This document shows positions 23,801-38,800 of a stretch of 64,000 bases of DNA, one piece after another; position 1 is the first letter of the stretch, and every line of letters starts with the position of its first letter. A program made the position numbers and the translations under genes. The stretch is from Caprimulgus europaeus (taxonomy: Eukaryota > Chordata > Aves > Caprimulgiformes > Caprimulgidae), in assembly GCA_907165065.1 (NCBI GenBank), contig OU015525.1:53515537-53579536 (forward strand), written 5' to 3'. The notes beneath the pieces were generated by a model. That model was not told the origin of the DNA and made no database searches. It saw only the letters and a list, made by a program, of their open reading frames with translations.

Positions 23801-26800
23801 AAAGTAAAATAACTATGTCCTTGACCTACTTACATGCCTCATGGCATGAATAACAACGGCAAACTAAAAGAAGACATGGAAGAAGGAAACTAAAACCAAA
23901 TTCATTGTGTAATGTCTGTGCACAATGCATGCACACACAGCCCATTCTAGTTAAGACTTTATGCAAAAATTTCCAGGGAAAATTAATTTCAGGATACTAG
24001 AACATCCTTATAGCATCTTTGCTTTATGTTCAGAGTACCTCGCATTTCTTGATGAAGTAACCAATTCATGCTATTATTTTTAAGTCAAAAGAGTATCTCA
24101 AATATGATAAGAACATTTTACAGAATGCTGATCTCAGAATTTAACCTTGATTTGCCCTCCAAGTCCTCCAATAAACATTAGAGTTGATTTGTTAACATCC
24201 AGTATGGTGGCTGTCCCCGGAGAGGTTCCAGATTTAGATGAAGGCTTCTGATTGGAGTTCATTTCCTCTATGCTGATTGTACCTGTTTTTCCAAACCTGT
24301 CAAGTACAAATACTAACACTAATACATAGTTTTAGAAATCATCAGGCTTCATCAACACAAGCTATTGACTTCTCTTTTTTAAGGACAAGAAAAATCTTGT
24401 CACTGGAAAACTCAGAAGATGGTTTGTGTTATCTATGTCAAGTTCACTCACTAAGTAGCTGGACATTCCTACAATACCATCTTATTAAAAAAATAACAAT
24501 AATCCATTTTCCTATGCAACATTTAGTCCACTCTCATTTTATTTACCTGGTTGCATGTATTCTGTGCCATTTGTTGTTGTCAATTTGAAAATCGGGGTAT
24601 TCCACTCTTGTTGATCCTGAGCCCAAATCCCAAAGAAGAGCTACCTTACCACGTCGCATCTCCACTGCAAGGAAGTCAGTCTGAAAAACAGCAGGGCTTA
24701 TTCTAATACATGGCATCAAATGTGTAGTTTCTGTTTTGTGTATTTTAACAAGTGACATTGAGAAAGTCTTTCCAGATTCATGTGCCTACATCCCATATTA
24801 CAGGAGCTGACTTTAAGCAAAATCAGGCCCATTAAGTTTTTACTCATTTTTATTTTTAATGAAACCAAACATCTCTGCTTATATATAAGCAGGCAAATGT
24901 TCTTTATAGATATAAAAACAAATGTTGTACACACACCCATAGACATAAAAAATATGCACTTCTGAGTGTATGTGAAGCAACCTACCAGTCTGTGAAAAAG
25001 CACAGATTCATGACAGTGAGCCACAAGGAGCTAATAGCTGTGCATTTATTAGGATTACAGAGGGAAGGAACAGGGGGGCAATGTGACAGTGAGCCATCAT
25101 GCTCTTTTTCAAGTGGGTGGATGCAACATGCTCATGAGTGCCAAATTCAAATACTTTCTCTGTGATACCAGGCAAATCACTTGATATACTCCAGCATACT
25201 ATATGTACTATATGAAAACACAACACACAGTGTTACACTACACAAAGGGGAAGCTTCATGACATGGACAAGAGGTAATGCTAAGGAATCAGGTGCTTTTA
25301 TTCCCTACCTTTGAGGATCTCTGGAATCATCTAAGGCACAAAAATATTTCTACCCCTAGTGAACACATTTTTCTGCAAGGGGTCTTACATGGGTATTTAG
25401 TTTGAAGGCAAGTAGGAAAAAAACCAAATGTGATCATTTAATACATTTGACTACTATCACCTTCAGTAAATGTGTGCCAAAAACTTACCTTTCCATTACT
25501 ACCCAGGTAGAAAAGGAGGTTATCTGGTTCAGCAGTTTTCACACTGAGTGTTAAGGTGTTGTAATTCGTAGATGAAATCTGAGGTTGGTAGGCACGAATG
25601 CAATCTCTGTCTGCTGATACTGCTACTTTAATCTGGGAGGGGGGGGGGAAAGGAGGAAATAGAATCTAAACAAGTCTCAGTGTACAGAGCACATATTTCT
25701 GGAATATGTACTTAGTTCTGACCAACAACTGCAAGCCATTTGCTGAGATACCTTCATGCAATCTAAGTATTGCTACCTGGGTTAGATCTTGGCAATCTTC
25801 CAGGTATCACTTGACAAAGAGATTCACAAATACAAAAGAATGAAATCTGTCATAATTTACTCATTCAATAAGGAGATTTGAAGCCAGTAAATTAAACTAT
25901 TCAAATACATTGAAAAATTACAATAAATCTTGGGTCAGAAGGTCATATCAGTAAAAGCCACTGTAATAATATTAGAAAATAAGACACAAAAATTCAAAAC
26001 CTTAAAAGAAAAAAAAAAGGAAACATAATTTCTAGTTTATGTTGAGAGAAAAAAAAAATTTAAAAAGGTAAAAGGCAGACAGTCTATAATAATTCTGGTT
26101 ATTTCAAAGTTTTAGAGCACAGTTTACATGATTATTTAAAAAATACGTTTGTGAACATATTATAAGTTAAACTTTTTTAAGATTAAGTAGAGAAACTCAC
26201 ATTCCCATTGTCATACCACTAACTCTTCTGAACACTGTCTAGTATACCAGTAGGACATCCATTCAAGCTAAATGCAGCCCAGCTTCAAGTAGCTTGGTAG
26301 TGTAATGTCAGAAAACCCATTTTAACAACAGAAAAGCTCAAACTTCATCAACTTCATTGAATATACCTGTAACAACTAAATAAATAAAGCATGTGTGCAA
26401 ATGCATATGGATACAGATATATAAAGTTTCTCTCCTCCAGTACAAGTTTATAAAACAGAACAAACTCTTCCAATTGGAAAAGGGATTTTGCTAATACTTC
26501 TTTTCACCCTGCCAGGAACTGCTGTGGTTTATGACACTTTAGAAACTACTACTCCCTCTTTTCTGCAGTGGATTCTTTAAGCTTCAGTAGACTGTGACAG
26601 AGAAGCAATAACCATATAATTAAGGAGATTTGCAGAAAGAACTGGAAGCCTTTTATTTTTTAAAACAAAACCTCCCTAAACCTTCCAATAACATACCCAT
26701 ACTAAAGCCAAAGGCATACCAAAAATTACTGAGTGCAAAGTAATTTTCATATTCCACTCATAGTTTAATGAGATGCATAGTACAGTTGATTAATTTTTGT

Positions 26801-29800
26801 TGTCTTTAAGTGGGGAGCAGAGATTTAAAAACAAGTATATTATCTGTCCTAAAGTATTCTGGATGCATGGTAGCTTCTTACAAAAGAACGTATGGACATA
26901 GCAGGGAAAAGATAGCAAATTTATTGATAGAATCAACATTCTGGTTAAAAAACATCCTGGCCTACAAAGCATGGCAGCACCATTCCCTCACTTGCCGCTT
27001 TCTTACCAAAATATCTCTGTGATTGCTTTCTGATACATTGTACTTCATTATTTTTCTAGGGAACAAAAGGAAATAGTAAATTAATTACTGCCTTGCTATT
27101 CTGACCTACTCTCAAATGCAATAAGAAACTTGAAGCTGAAACTATAAAATGCACCTACAGCCCTTCCAGTATGCTTTTAGCATCAGTCAGTGCTCTTGGA
27201 CTTAAGTGAGACCCCGGAACAACCAGATACGTTGACAGTAAATTTTATGCTCTTTAACTTGAATAACTTCCCTGCTCCAAGTGAAGTCAGTTAAGTCTAG
27301 GATGAGGGAACTTACAGATGCTGCCTGCTTGCGGGCCTGGCTGATGAGCTCTTTAATTTCAGACAGGTTTCTGTTCAGATTCTCCTCTAGGATTTTCAAA
27401 GGTTTCAGCCTCTCCAATAAAAGACTTGCTTGTGCTTCGACTTCTTTAACTTGTTTTTCAGCTGTGATCGCTGTCAAAACATAAACGAAATGTTGCATCT
27501 GATTGTAAGAGAAATGTACTGTTCATTGCCAAAATACTTAAGCAAGGTGGATGGTTTCTGATTGTTTTCAGCAATTTTAAACACCAGTAAGCAATAAGCA
27601 TACCTCAGGATATCCCATGTGACTCCTCTAGAGGTCTTTTTAAAAGTTAGCACGTTTTTTATTGAATTAGGAAGAAACTTCCAGCCCATCAGACTCATAT
27701 TTAATGCCTAATAAAATTGAATATTAGTATTGCTTCTGCAAGCAGTGACATTTCTAAAGAGCAATGAAGCAGCAAACTTACCAGCTTTTGATGAATCTGT
27801 TATAAGATCACTAGTTTTCCTCAATGTGTCATTAACTTGGGACAATGTAGAAGAAGCATTCAGCAACTTTTGACCAAAGTCCTCAAAGTGACTTAAACCC
27901 ACCACAGCACTGGTGTTTGCAGACACAGCCAGGTCCTTCACCTCAATCATGTGTTTCCTTGTATCTGAAACACAGTTCAGGTTAAAAAAAATTCACAGCT
28001 TTCATGCATACTTGAGAGTAATAAATGCCCGACCTCATAACAACACAGTTACAAACATAGTCAAAACACTAGAAAGGCTGTCAGTTATGTTCCTTTCATA
28101 GCAAGAGTTGTATTTTTGTTATTTTGCACTCTTCAGTCTGTGAGGGGAGCTCAAAACCAAGATCTACTGTGATCTAAGTTTGCTTAGCTGTTGAATGCGC
28201 TATGGCTTACAGAGTGGGAAGTTTACTTTCTGTGAAACTGGAGCACAGGAGGCTGGTGCAACAATTCTTGCCCAGTTATTAAGCTGGAAAATGGCCATGC
28301 TATGGCCCTGAACAAAAAACATGGTAAATGGTCCCAAGCTGGTGATACAGATATAGCTATAGATGAAGTTACATTCATTCACATACACTCAAGGGTCTAT
28401 AAAAATATATATTACACACATACATAAATAATAGATTTTGCAGCAATTTTAATTGAGGCTCATCAGTTTAGATTTTCAAGTTTGACTAACCTTGATTAAT
28501 CCAAGTTTTGAATTCTAGGAAAAAATATTTTATTTTTCAAGACCAGCTCTGAATACAACATAGACACAGAATGCAGTGACGGGGAACTCGATTCTGCTTG
28601 TCTCAACTGGAAAATTATATGAATACATCAGGCTCACAGTGCTTAAGTTCCCTGAATGAGTGTTGGCACTCAGAGACACTAGTCTGAGACTTATGTTTTG
28701 AATCCTACAGAATGCTGGTGAGGCAGAAGGTCTATTACACCCTTGTCTTTGGGCTGCAATCACTTATATAGTGAGTGCACCACTCCCAAACTCAGCCTGC
28801 CCCTTACACCCCTTGTACCCAGAATAGTGGGAAGATGCTGCAGCTGGCACAAAAGGCCTGATTTAGGTCTGCAAGGATACTTCTTCACCACCAGTACCCT
28901 ATACAGAGGGCAACACCACCATGAATCTCTGCTCAGATAAAAAAGAGAACACGTCAAGAACTGTAACAACAAAATTGAAATAAAATAGTGTTAACCTGTG
29001 AGTTAAGGAGGACTGTCCTATGATTTTAATAAAGCCTTAATTTTCAATGTGTACCTTTATGTCAGGTAGCATCCTGCAATTAATAATATCCAGTGTAACT
29101 TTATCACTAATAGCTATCACTATCACTCACACCCTTTTGTGTGAGTGAAGAGCCTGAGTTGTCAAATGGGTATTTTAAAGCTCTCAACTTAAAAGTTCTA
29201 ATCTAGACATACAGTACAACCCAACAACCAAGGCAGGAGGCCTTTATGAGTGGTGTTCTACCTTAAAAACAATCACTGTTAAGGTTGGCAAAGTATTTCA
29301 GACCCTCTTATTCATAATTACAAAGACATTTTTTCTATTAGTTTCTATGAACTCTAGGTCTAGCCTTTATCTGAAATAATGACTTCTTTTTTTTTTAAGG
29401 GAATTACTTTGTTTTGGGAAAGCACAGAAAGAATATTTTAATCTGTTAGATGCAGATGATAAGATTCACAGCACAGTAAAAACAATTTTGAAACAAGCTA
29501 TCAAAAGAAAGCAAAATCTCACAGTTCGATATATGAGTTGCCCTCCATCTGGGACTTCACTGTCTTCTCATCAGTGTTAATTATATTGCTTTCAGAGCCC
29601 CTTCTGATGCACAGCAGTGTGAAATGGGAATAAGACTACAGACCTTATATGACAACTCAGCTATGTTTCATGGTTTACTAAAAAAATGTAAAATATTCCT
29701 TGTAAGGCAGGAATCTAAATGAGTCTCCAGTATATTTTATTGCTAGGTTTCTGCAATCAGGCAATTAATAGGATTTTATGATGAATGTACTAGACAGTTC

Positions 29801-32800
29801 TGTAAAATGGAAAATGTCAATATAAATTTCACTTACCATTAGGCAATGCTCTCAGTGTCAACAGGGAATCATTAAGATGGTTGAAAATTTTATTAGTACT
29901 TTCCTGAATCTTTTCTACCTTTTTGTTCAACTCGTTCAATCCAAATAAAAGGTCTGTTGGAAGAAGTAACTGTGATTCTTCTATGCATAAACAAATACTA
30001 TACAACCCACACAAACCTCATGTATAAGGACAAAAAGTATTCACTTATTTAATCAATGGAACTCTTTTGGTTGTTTTTCAACAGAAAAAGCATGTTAAAA
30101 ACAGGAATGCAAAATGAAGGCAGTATGCACAGACAAACTCTGTAGACACTGTTCCATTCAAAGTTATCCTTTTTGGCCAATTCTATCAGTATGAATTAGT
30201 AGAAACATAGTCATGAAAATGCTATAAATTAAAAAGATTCCATGACTGTGAATCCTCATAATTTTTATGATTCTCTTAACTTTTTGTGATATCTGACAGG
30301 TGCCATTCAAAGAAGTTTTTCTTCTATTTATTTTTGATCTGTTTACAGAATCTCTCACTAAAAATAAAAATACGTAAAACAAATTGAACAAAAAGGGCAT
30401 GTATTCTGTCCATCTGAATTACACAAAATGTACACATATTTTTAAAGCCATTGATTTTAAAAGCAAAGACCATTTCAGAGTTACAATTTATTTCTGTGAA
30501 ACATTCACTTTCTGTCCAATTTCATCCAAAACTTCCATAAGGACTAGCCTGTGCTTCCATACAAACTCTGTGTTCAAAAGGCTTTCTGGAGCTTTCATGG
30601 TGCAGACTCCAATGCCTTGCTGATATCTCTGAAGTAACAAAAAACCAAAAGGATTTTGGAATTTATAGAGGGACTCTGAGCCAAAATGTACTTTGTACAG
30701 ACAAAAAAGTTCAGCTTGTTTCTGTATTTCAGCTGTGTAGAAGGAACAAGTGAAAATGATTATGATTTAAATATATCATCCTACATACTTTGTGTAATCC
30801 GTGATTTATTAGATAAAATTGGATTAATTTGTTTCTTCAAGAATTACGTTTGTTCTGCATCTACTGCACAATCCCTAATGATTTAATTCATAACATTTGG
30901 AAAAACAGCTATTTAAAGAAACCATTGCCTGGAGGTAAATGAGGTATAGTGAAGGCCAGTTTTTACATGTTTACAGAGAAAAATTATATTCCTACCTAAA
31001 AAAGTAAAATAATAAATTACTCCATAATACATTAATCTTAATTGGATAAAAATATCAATATAGTCATATGCAGTATTTTACCTTAGTTTATGCTAATTTT
31101 AAAAAAAGAAAAAAAGAAAAAACCCACAAAAACTCCATATTAAAAACTCTTACAAAACAGAATCTAGAAAAAGAAATAGAAGCAGAAATGTGAACTCTAA
31201 AGAACTGACCATCACTTTTTTTCTTCAGATTTTTAGTTTCATTCTGAAATTTGGAGCTAAGCAGTAGAGTTTCTTTTCCAAGAAGACTAAGAGACTCCTC
31301 TGGCTGAAAAACACAGATATCAGTTGCCACACGTGAAGAACAGAAATTCAGCTGAAAACATTTAAGTATCTTCAGATGTCTACTTCAAGTTACTGAACAT
31401 CCTTGTTATTTATGAGATATTCTATTTATTACCTTATTAAGCATCAATAAAAAACCACAAGTTTTAACCATTTTACCAAGAAAGTGACATTGAATCTCTC
31501 TGTGGTTAATATAAAGAGGAGACTATGAAAGAAACCCTACCAAATTCTAGTTCGAACACTGCCACTGCTTCAGTGTTGCCTTTTGGAACATCAGTAATTC
31601 TAGCTCCAGGCCCAAGTCAAAAGTCCCAGCACTGAGTACTTTAAAGTGAGATATCTCAAAATCTCAGTCTTTAAAGTGTTCTTTTAATGCATTTCTCCAA
31701 CTGGAAAGTCTGGAAAAGTATCTTGAAGGACACATGCTGTGCAAAGCTTTAGTAAGATTGAGTGCTATAAAGTAACATACAAGCTCACAACACAATGCCA
31801 ACTATTTTGATCACTATCATGTAAATGCATTGTCACCTATTTGTTTCTCCAGGCATGAAGTGCATGACAGTTGTAAAACACAGCTCAATTCTTCCTTGAG
31901 TTTACAATCATAAAAAGCAAAAAGAGATAAAAGGGAGGAAACAGAATAATATGAAAGAAAGAGGGTCAGACTGGTAACTGGTCAGGTCTTTTTAATCTAC
32001 TGTTTCAATAACAACCTGATAAAATTGAAAGGCAGAGGGATGGCAGATGAGACACAAACATATATATGGTCATGAAATATCCCTGACTAAGTAAAACAGT
32101 TGTGGTTGGGAATACCTAGACAGATATGGAAGACAGACAGGTCAAATAAGGAGATGGTTACTTAATTCCAAAGGTGGAAGGCAGCACCAGAGGTTTGGGA
32201 ACTTAAGTTCTACAGGAATGCATGTCAGATGACTGATAAACACATATAGAATCAAGTCCAGTCCGACTAACAATACATTAGACATTAAAAAAAACAACCA
32301 AACAAAAAAATGGTAAAATAGTACTGTGGCAGAGAGAAAAGCAAACTAAACAGAACATGAAATCTGGTACCACTATTGCCTTGAAGTATGGGTTCAGGAT
32401 ACAGTATATACTAGTTGGTACGACAGGCTGCCTCCAATAAGAAGACTGAGAGTTCAGCAAGTGCAAAAGCAATTAGAACACATATTCCAAAATGAGAAAC
32501 AGGAAAACACTAATTAAAATACTAATATTGATACTTACTAAATCCAAGGGGCCATTCACAACTCTAGATGCATCATCTGCCAAACTCTCTGTTCTTGCAA
32601 TCACACTTTTAATGCTGGAGTGGGTGTACACAGCAGCAGTTGTGTTCAGAGTCACATTTCTTATTTTAGAGAGGCCTCTAAATAGAGAATTAACAAGCAA
32701 CTCTGTTTTCATAAGAGTATCTTAATCAAGCACTAAGTTCTGTTTCTTCAGTTACAACATCAACATCTTTCTAGAATACATATTGTGCTGAAAAAATGAG

Positions 32801-35800
32801 CACAACTTCCCCATGTTGCATAAGGGGCTTTAAGTTCATTATTTTGACCTGAAAAAAACTAGTTGTAAGTCAGATGAAAACCTGAATGCTTGGGTTTTTT
32901 CTTTTCTATTTCATGCCTTTTTGTTCATGGCCATTTTTTCAATTTATAAAGCCACTTAGCCACGCTTTGCGTGAAGAACAAACAAATCACATCACCTAAG
33001 CAGAACAGAACAGAATTAGGTTTCTAGCTCGGGCTCAAAAGCAGAATAGAAAAATACAGGATCTAGGAGGAAATTATCAGCATCTGAAAGCTATTCTATA
33101 TTAAATTTTGTTTTATTGAATTTATCTGGCTGCAGTGAAGTCAGCAGAGCTGCTCAGTGTTACTCAGAGCAAAATTTTCTGTTCTCAAACTTAAAATACA
33201 TGTCAATTTTCCAATCTGATATGATTTAACACACATATCTGATGATTTAAAAAGACAAAACAGCAAGAATCCTAGAAGGATTCCTGGGATAGAATATTAA
33301 TTTCCATTGAATTAACTGGAATTACTTCTGAACTTCAAATTCTAAGAATGCGCTTCAGTGGACTTGGGATTGCAACCCACTCATTTCTGCAAGATGCTTT
33401 GAAAGCAACAATAATGTAGGCATAGCAGGAATAGCTTTTTCATGAGATTCAGAGATATATTGTCAAGAAGTATTCATACACAGACCAGAAGATTTCAAGT
33501 CATGCCATTATTTACATCCATGCCCATGGCAGGGGGGTTAGACTAGGTGATCTTTAAAGGCATGGAATTCCTTTAGTGGATTAAGCTACTACCCATTTAA
33601 ATTAAGTCTGACACTACTGTAAATCTCTCCCAGTTTCATATTTCTCAAGTTTCTTACCTCTCTAGTGTATCTGCAAGTGTTCGGAACTGGGCAGCATGGT
33701 CCTCGGCTCTGTATACCAGGTCAAGCACTCCTCTCACAGACATCTGCATCACCAGTTCATCCACGTGGTGTCGCAGTTTGGTGCTCCATAGGACTAACCC
33801 ATCCTGGTGAACCTCCAGGTTCTGCAGAATAAAATTTTTTCCTTTTTTTTTCAATAGCAAAATACACCTGATGGTGTCAGAGAGGACGTTAAAACTTAAG
33901 AACTTACAGAAGTAGAGTTCTTTACATCTTGGGCAAGAGCAGCAGCAACATTCACTAGGACCTTCCCTTCTTTAATGAGCGTGGTCAAGACTTCTTCACC
34001 TTCCTTTATATTCAGCTTTTTATCCTATAGCATAAATCAAGTGTTTTATAGTCATCTGTAAAGTCAGCCAGTGCAGATGAGTTCACATACTACATAATCA
34101 TTTTTTGGTTTTCAAACAGGTTTCCTTTGAGGTTTTAAGGTATCACCTATATTAACATGTTTAAACATGTACAAATTTACTAAAGTGTAAAAAGCAGCTT
34201 TTAAATAAAATTTCATATTTAATATTTCTTATGCAACAACACTGATTGTCCAGTCTTACATTTAACTCTGCCAGATTGCTAGAGATAAGAGGAAACAAGC
34301 GATTGGTCTCATTGACGTTAGCAAGCGCTTTATTCACCAGGTCCTGGGCATCTTGCAGTCTGCTGTTGTGCTTTGATAAGACCTGGCTTGCATCCTTTTT
34401 TAGTTCAACAAGCTCCTGCTGGGGTTTAAGATACTCTTTCTGAACATGGATTAACAAATTTTCTGCAGCTCTGATAAAGAGAGGAAACAGAAAACAAATA
34501 AATGGCAAAGGAGAAACTTAGGCATGGATTTCTTGAGGAGAAAATGGGGTAATGTGAGACTAATTTAAATGCATCTTCTTACAAAAGTCTGCAATTTTTT
34601 TCTATAATACCATACATACACCGTAGCTTAGTTACTTAGTTACCTGTTACTTGACAGTCACAAAACTGTGACTGTCCAAGGGAGAGGGCAGGAATACCAT
34701 TTACAAACCTTTTATGTGGTGACTAAGGGGAGAGGGGTTAGTATAAATCATATTTGCTTGGACTTATTTGGGACATCCTCCACATCAAAACCTCTCTGAA
34801 ACATCCCTCTGGGAATGCTCTATGTCTTAATTGTAGTGATTCATATTTTGAATGGAGGACCAGAACATTGATTACGAGGACTGACACTGGAAAGAAACAA
34901 GTAACCAGAACTGAAAGACATACATCCCAGAGTCCTGAAAAGTTTAAATATCAAATAAAATTAAATAGCCTCATTAAAATGAACACTGAAATGAGCAATC
35001 TCTGCACTTATCTTTTGAAATCAGTAACAGACATTATCTAGGAAATATCAAATTTCCTCCAAATTTGTCAGTTGCTAATCACTTCAGCTTTTCTATTTAG
35101 GACTATTTGCATCTCTATTAAAACAGTATTGTAGGAATTGAACTGAAAATGATCCTGAAAGTCTATTCTTTTGTTTCTCTTTGTTTCAGCACATATGCTG
35201 CACACTTCAACTCCTGTAATGATACTTTTACGTAAATGGTTTTCCCTTTTAATCTGATTTCAAGTCATACAGATATTTAACCAAAGCAAAAGAAACTTAG
35301 TTTATTTCATATTTATATACAGCAAAACACATTCCATCTTTCTTATTGAATAGTAGGTGTGCATTTGCATTTATTTCTTAAAACTAATAATTCAGAGTCC
35401 TTACACTCAGAAGCCATAGCCTTAAAAAGTTACAATGCAAATGTGCAGAGACCTCAGTTACGAATGCTACTTAACAGTACGTCATCACAAGCTCAGTCCA
35501 CTGTGAGTCATGTGGTAACTTCTGCTCCCTGAAAAATGGCCTGTCAAGCTGCTTATTTAAATCAGTTCCAAATTTACAGCTGCATTACAAGTCTGGCAAT
35601 AAGCACTACTAATGAATATAAAAGCCATTTTAAAACAGCCTCTAACTGGGGACAAATTAAGACAATGGAATACAATCCTAAACAGTGGCTCAGAACACTG
35701 AAACAAATGCCTTGGTTTCTTTTGCAAATCTATGTGGTACATAGTCCAGTGACAATAAATCATCTTGTCCTTCAGCAGACCTGACATGTCCTGGGCTTGC

Positions 35801-38800
35801 AATTTACTGAGACAGTTCTACAACATCTCTCAGCCAAAAGCAACAAGGAGATGTGCATTAGGGTCAGATCTGAATTAAACTGAGAACAGTGAGTCTTTTC
35901 ACTTATTGCAGTGGAATTATGTATCACGCCCAAACAAACAGGATTGGCTATATTAGTATCACTTGGGATGTTCAAATATCTTCAAATAATGTAATTCCAA
36001 ATTCAGAGTTCACATAGCTCCATCTTGGCTAGTTGCCTCTTGTTATGGCACAATGTTTCTCCAGATATCTCTCCAAAAAGCAGTATTACATAGGACAGAC
36101 ATGCAAAATAAAGTTATCAGTAGAACAGGCTTACTTTAGGACACTGGTAGCATTATGGTGCTGCTGAACAAAATCTTTCCTGCGTAATGCATCCAATAGG
36201 GCAGAAATATCATCCTGCAAGCTCTGAGATGTAGCACTTGATAGTGGGAGATCCAGGCCCAATGTTTCATTTAGTGACATAGCAACTTCAGCAAGTACTA
36301 AGTAGAAGAGTAAACAATTCAGTCATACCATTAACAAAAGAATATATGTGAACCCTCTGTGCAAAATGCAGCACTTTCCATGTAAATAGTTCTTTAAGGG
36401 TTGCAAATGAAATAGCCTTCTAAATTCTGTAAAGAAATTGAAGTATCTTAAGAACAGGATACCTTTGATGGTTGTATGTACTGTGTCAATAAATCCAGTC
36501 AGGTCTTGACTTCTGTCCCTGGTTTTCTGAGTCACTGTGTTAAGTTGCCAAGCTTTTTTCAAAATTCTAGATGACTAGAATAAAATTGAAAGATAACCTT
36601 TGACAGATCTCCTAAAACACTGATTAATTCATGACATTTGTCTATAGTTTTTACACTTTTTCTCACCAATACTGAGAATACTTTGAGAGTGGAAACAATG
36701 TTTTTTGATAAGGTAGACCTAGTTGATTCATAAATTTCTGATGCTTCCATGCTTGCAGACATCTTAATTATATTGAAAGGTCCAGCCTCTGATATCAATG
36801 AAGAATTGTTTTAGCAATTATTTCTATAATAATTAAGATAATTAACAAAGCTATTTTTTTAACAAAGTAAAAATTACATATTTTTTAGCTACAATTAATG
36901 TACTTTCAGATAATCGCTCTTCTGGATATATCAGTTTTAGTGATAACAACATTTTTAGTGCAAGCACCTAGTTAGATTATGTATATATGGTCAGAAAATT
37001 ATAGGTACACAGGGTCAACAAATGAGATCTAATGGCTGAAGTACTGTAAATTTCTACCTACAAATTTTCTTGTGTTTAAACTGAATAAAGAATGCAAACA
37101 TTGTCTAGTTTTCATGTGGATTTTCAACAGATTTAATTCTGCTGAGATAATTTTAAACACAATACTATAGGTATAAAAGACTTTTTGTTGAATATTCAGC
37201 TACGACATAATTTTGAATAAGCTCCACAATTTAGAATCAGTGATTAGAAAGCGCCTTCCTTTCTCCAGTTTTAGGGCCTTAAACAATCACAGTATAAAAA
37301 GATTCTGAACTTTAACAGAACGTCAATCTCCTGTACAATATCATAAAAAACTGTAGTTTGCAGCAGAACCCCACAGATAATTAACTCTACTCTTCAGAAA
37401 GACTACAGAACGGACTGAAATCTTTCATTGAACTCTACAGTTTTAAAATATTTTCTAGACAGCTCTCTGGCATTCATGTACCATGCTATGAAATCTCAAA
37501 GGATTTCTCCAAAAAGGCTAAGAATAAAGAAGCTAGCACCCACCGCTTCATGCAGATGATCAATTCCTCCTGATAAACTCGAAAGATTTTCTTTCACTGT
37601 AGCTAATGAGTAAATTGGATCTCCTCTAGGAACTATAGACTTCTGTAAGAAACAAGAAGAAACAACACACTGTAATTTAAAGACTTTGTTGTGTGTCCAT
37701 AAAAGTTCTGGGAAGAAAACAACTATGCACACTATTTAGATTATTTGTATGTTCATAATGACTGCAAGTCACATAAGATGACATAAAGGAATTGCATAAA
37801 TACAGTTGATGCAACAAAACATTTCCTTAAATAAGGAAACAAATCTCAGGATCCAGCCAGGTTGTACTTCAATGGAGTAGTAAGAGGGAAGCATAATTTC
37901 TGCTTTCCTGATTTTCAATTTCCCCACAGTTTGATCTGTCCAAAAAAGCTAATATGAGAAGTTTGAAGGCTTCTACCAAGTCCCACAGCTGCTACTGTTT
38001 CAGCAGCTGGTCTTGTCAAAACAGCTGCATCTAGGGTATATCTGTGAGGATGACTCTGGAGAGCTTTGTGTTTTCACGTCAACACCCAGTGCGTGGCACT
38101 CAGGAGTTCAGGATTTTGGCCCTCCAGATATGATAAGGTAACATAAGCAGCCCTGCAGATCCTCTCATCAATAAGAGAATAACAGGCTGTATTTGGCTTC
38201 AAGGTCACCTCAAAACCATTCTATATGGCAATAAATAGGCCATTGTACCCAAGTGTATCATGTTTGATACAGTCAAGGCCTGTAACAGAATACCACTTCT
38301 CTGAAGCTGCAAAGAAAGGCATCTCTTACAAAGAGAGTAGGTCTGGTAAAGGTTATTTTTAGATTTCAGATGTTTCAGAGCCAATCATTGTAAACACCAT
38401 AATAAGTCTCATTTTGCCCAACTTTTAAAATAAGTAATACACAGAATTTTCCAAGAGCCTTGTGCCAAATAGAAATTTCAGTCTTTTCCTTGGATGAGGA
38501 AAGAACAAGTGAAAGATAAACAGAAGCTGAATCTCTTGAGCCTCCTGGGATAAAGCACAGCAAGGTTTATTTAAAAGCTCAGTTCAGATACCGAGAATGG
38601 GGCAGCAAGTATGTCTAGGTATGCCACAAAGAGTAAAGCAGGAGGCTTTAAACAGAAAAACAGAACTACTGAAGTACCCTGTGTCCTCAGATGGACTAGA
38701 CATGCAGAAGCCATGTTGCTTGGTGACAAGTGGTTTCCCTCAGTGGTCTGTATTGGGACCAGTAATATCTTCATCAATGACAAAGACAGTGGGATCAAGT

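Noticed and set aside
36298..36463. U12-type intron after exon 23 (donor GTATCCTG resembles GTATCCTT)
   Set aside because: No TCCTTAAC-like branch site lies within 10-25 nt of the acceptor, and the acceptor has an ordinary pyrimidine tract (TTTACTCTTCTACTTAG).
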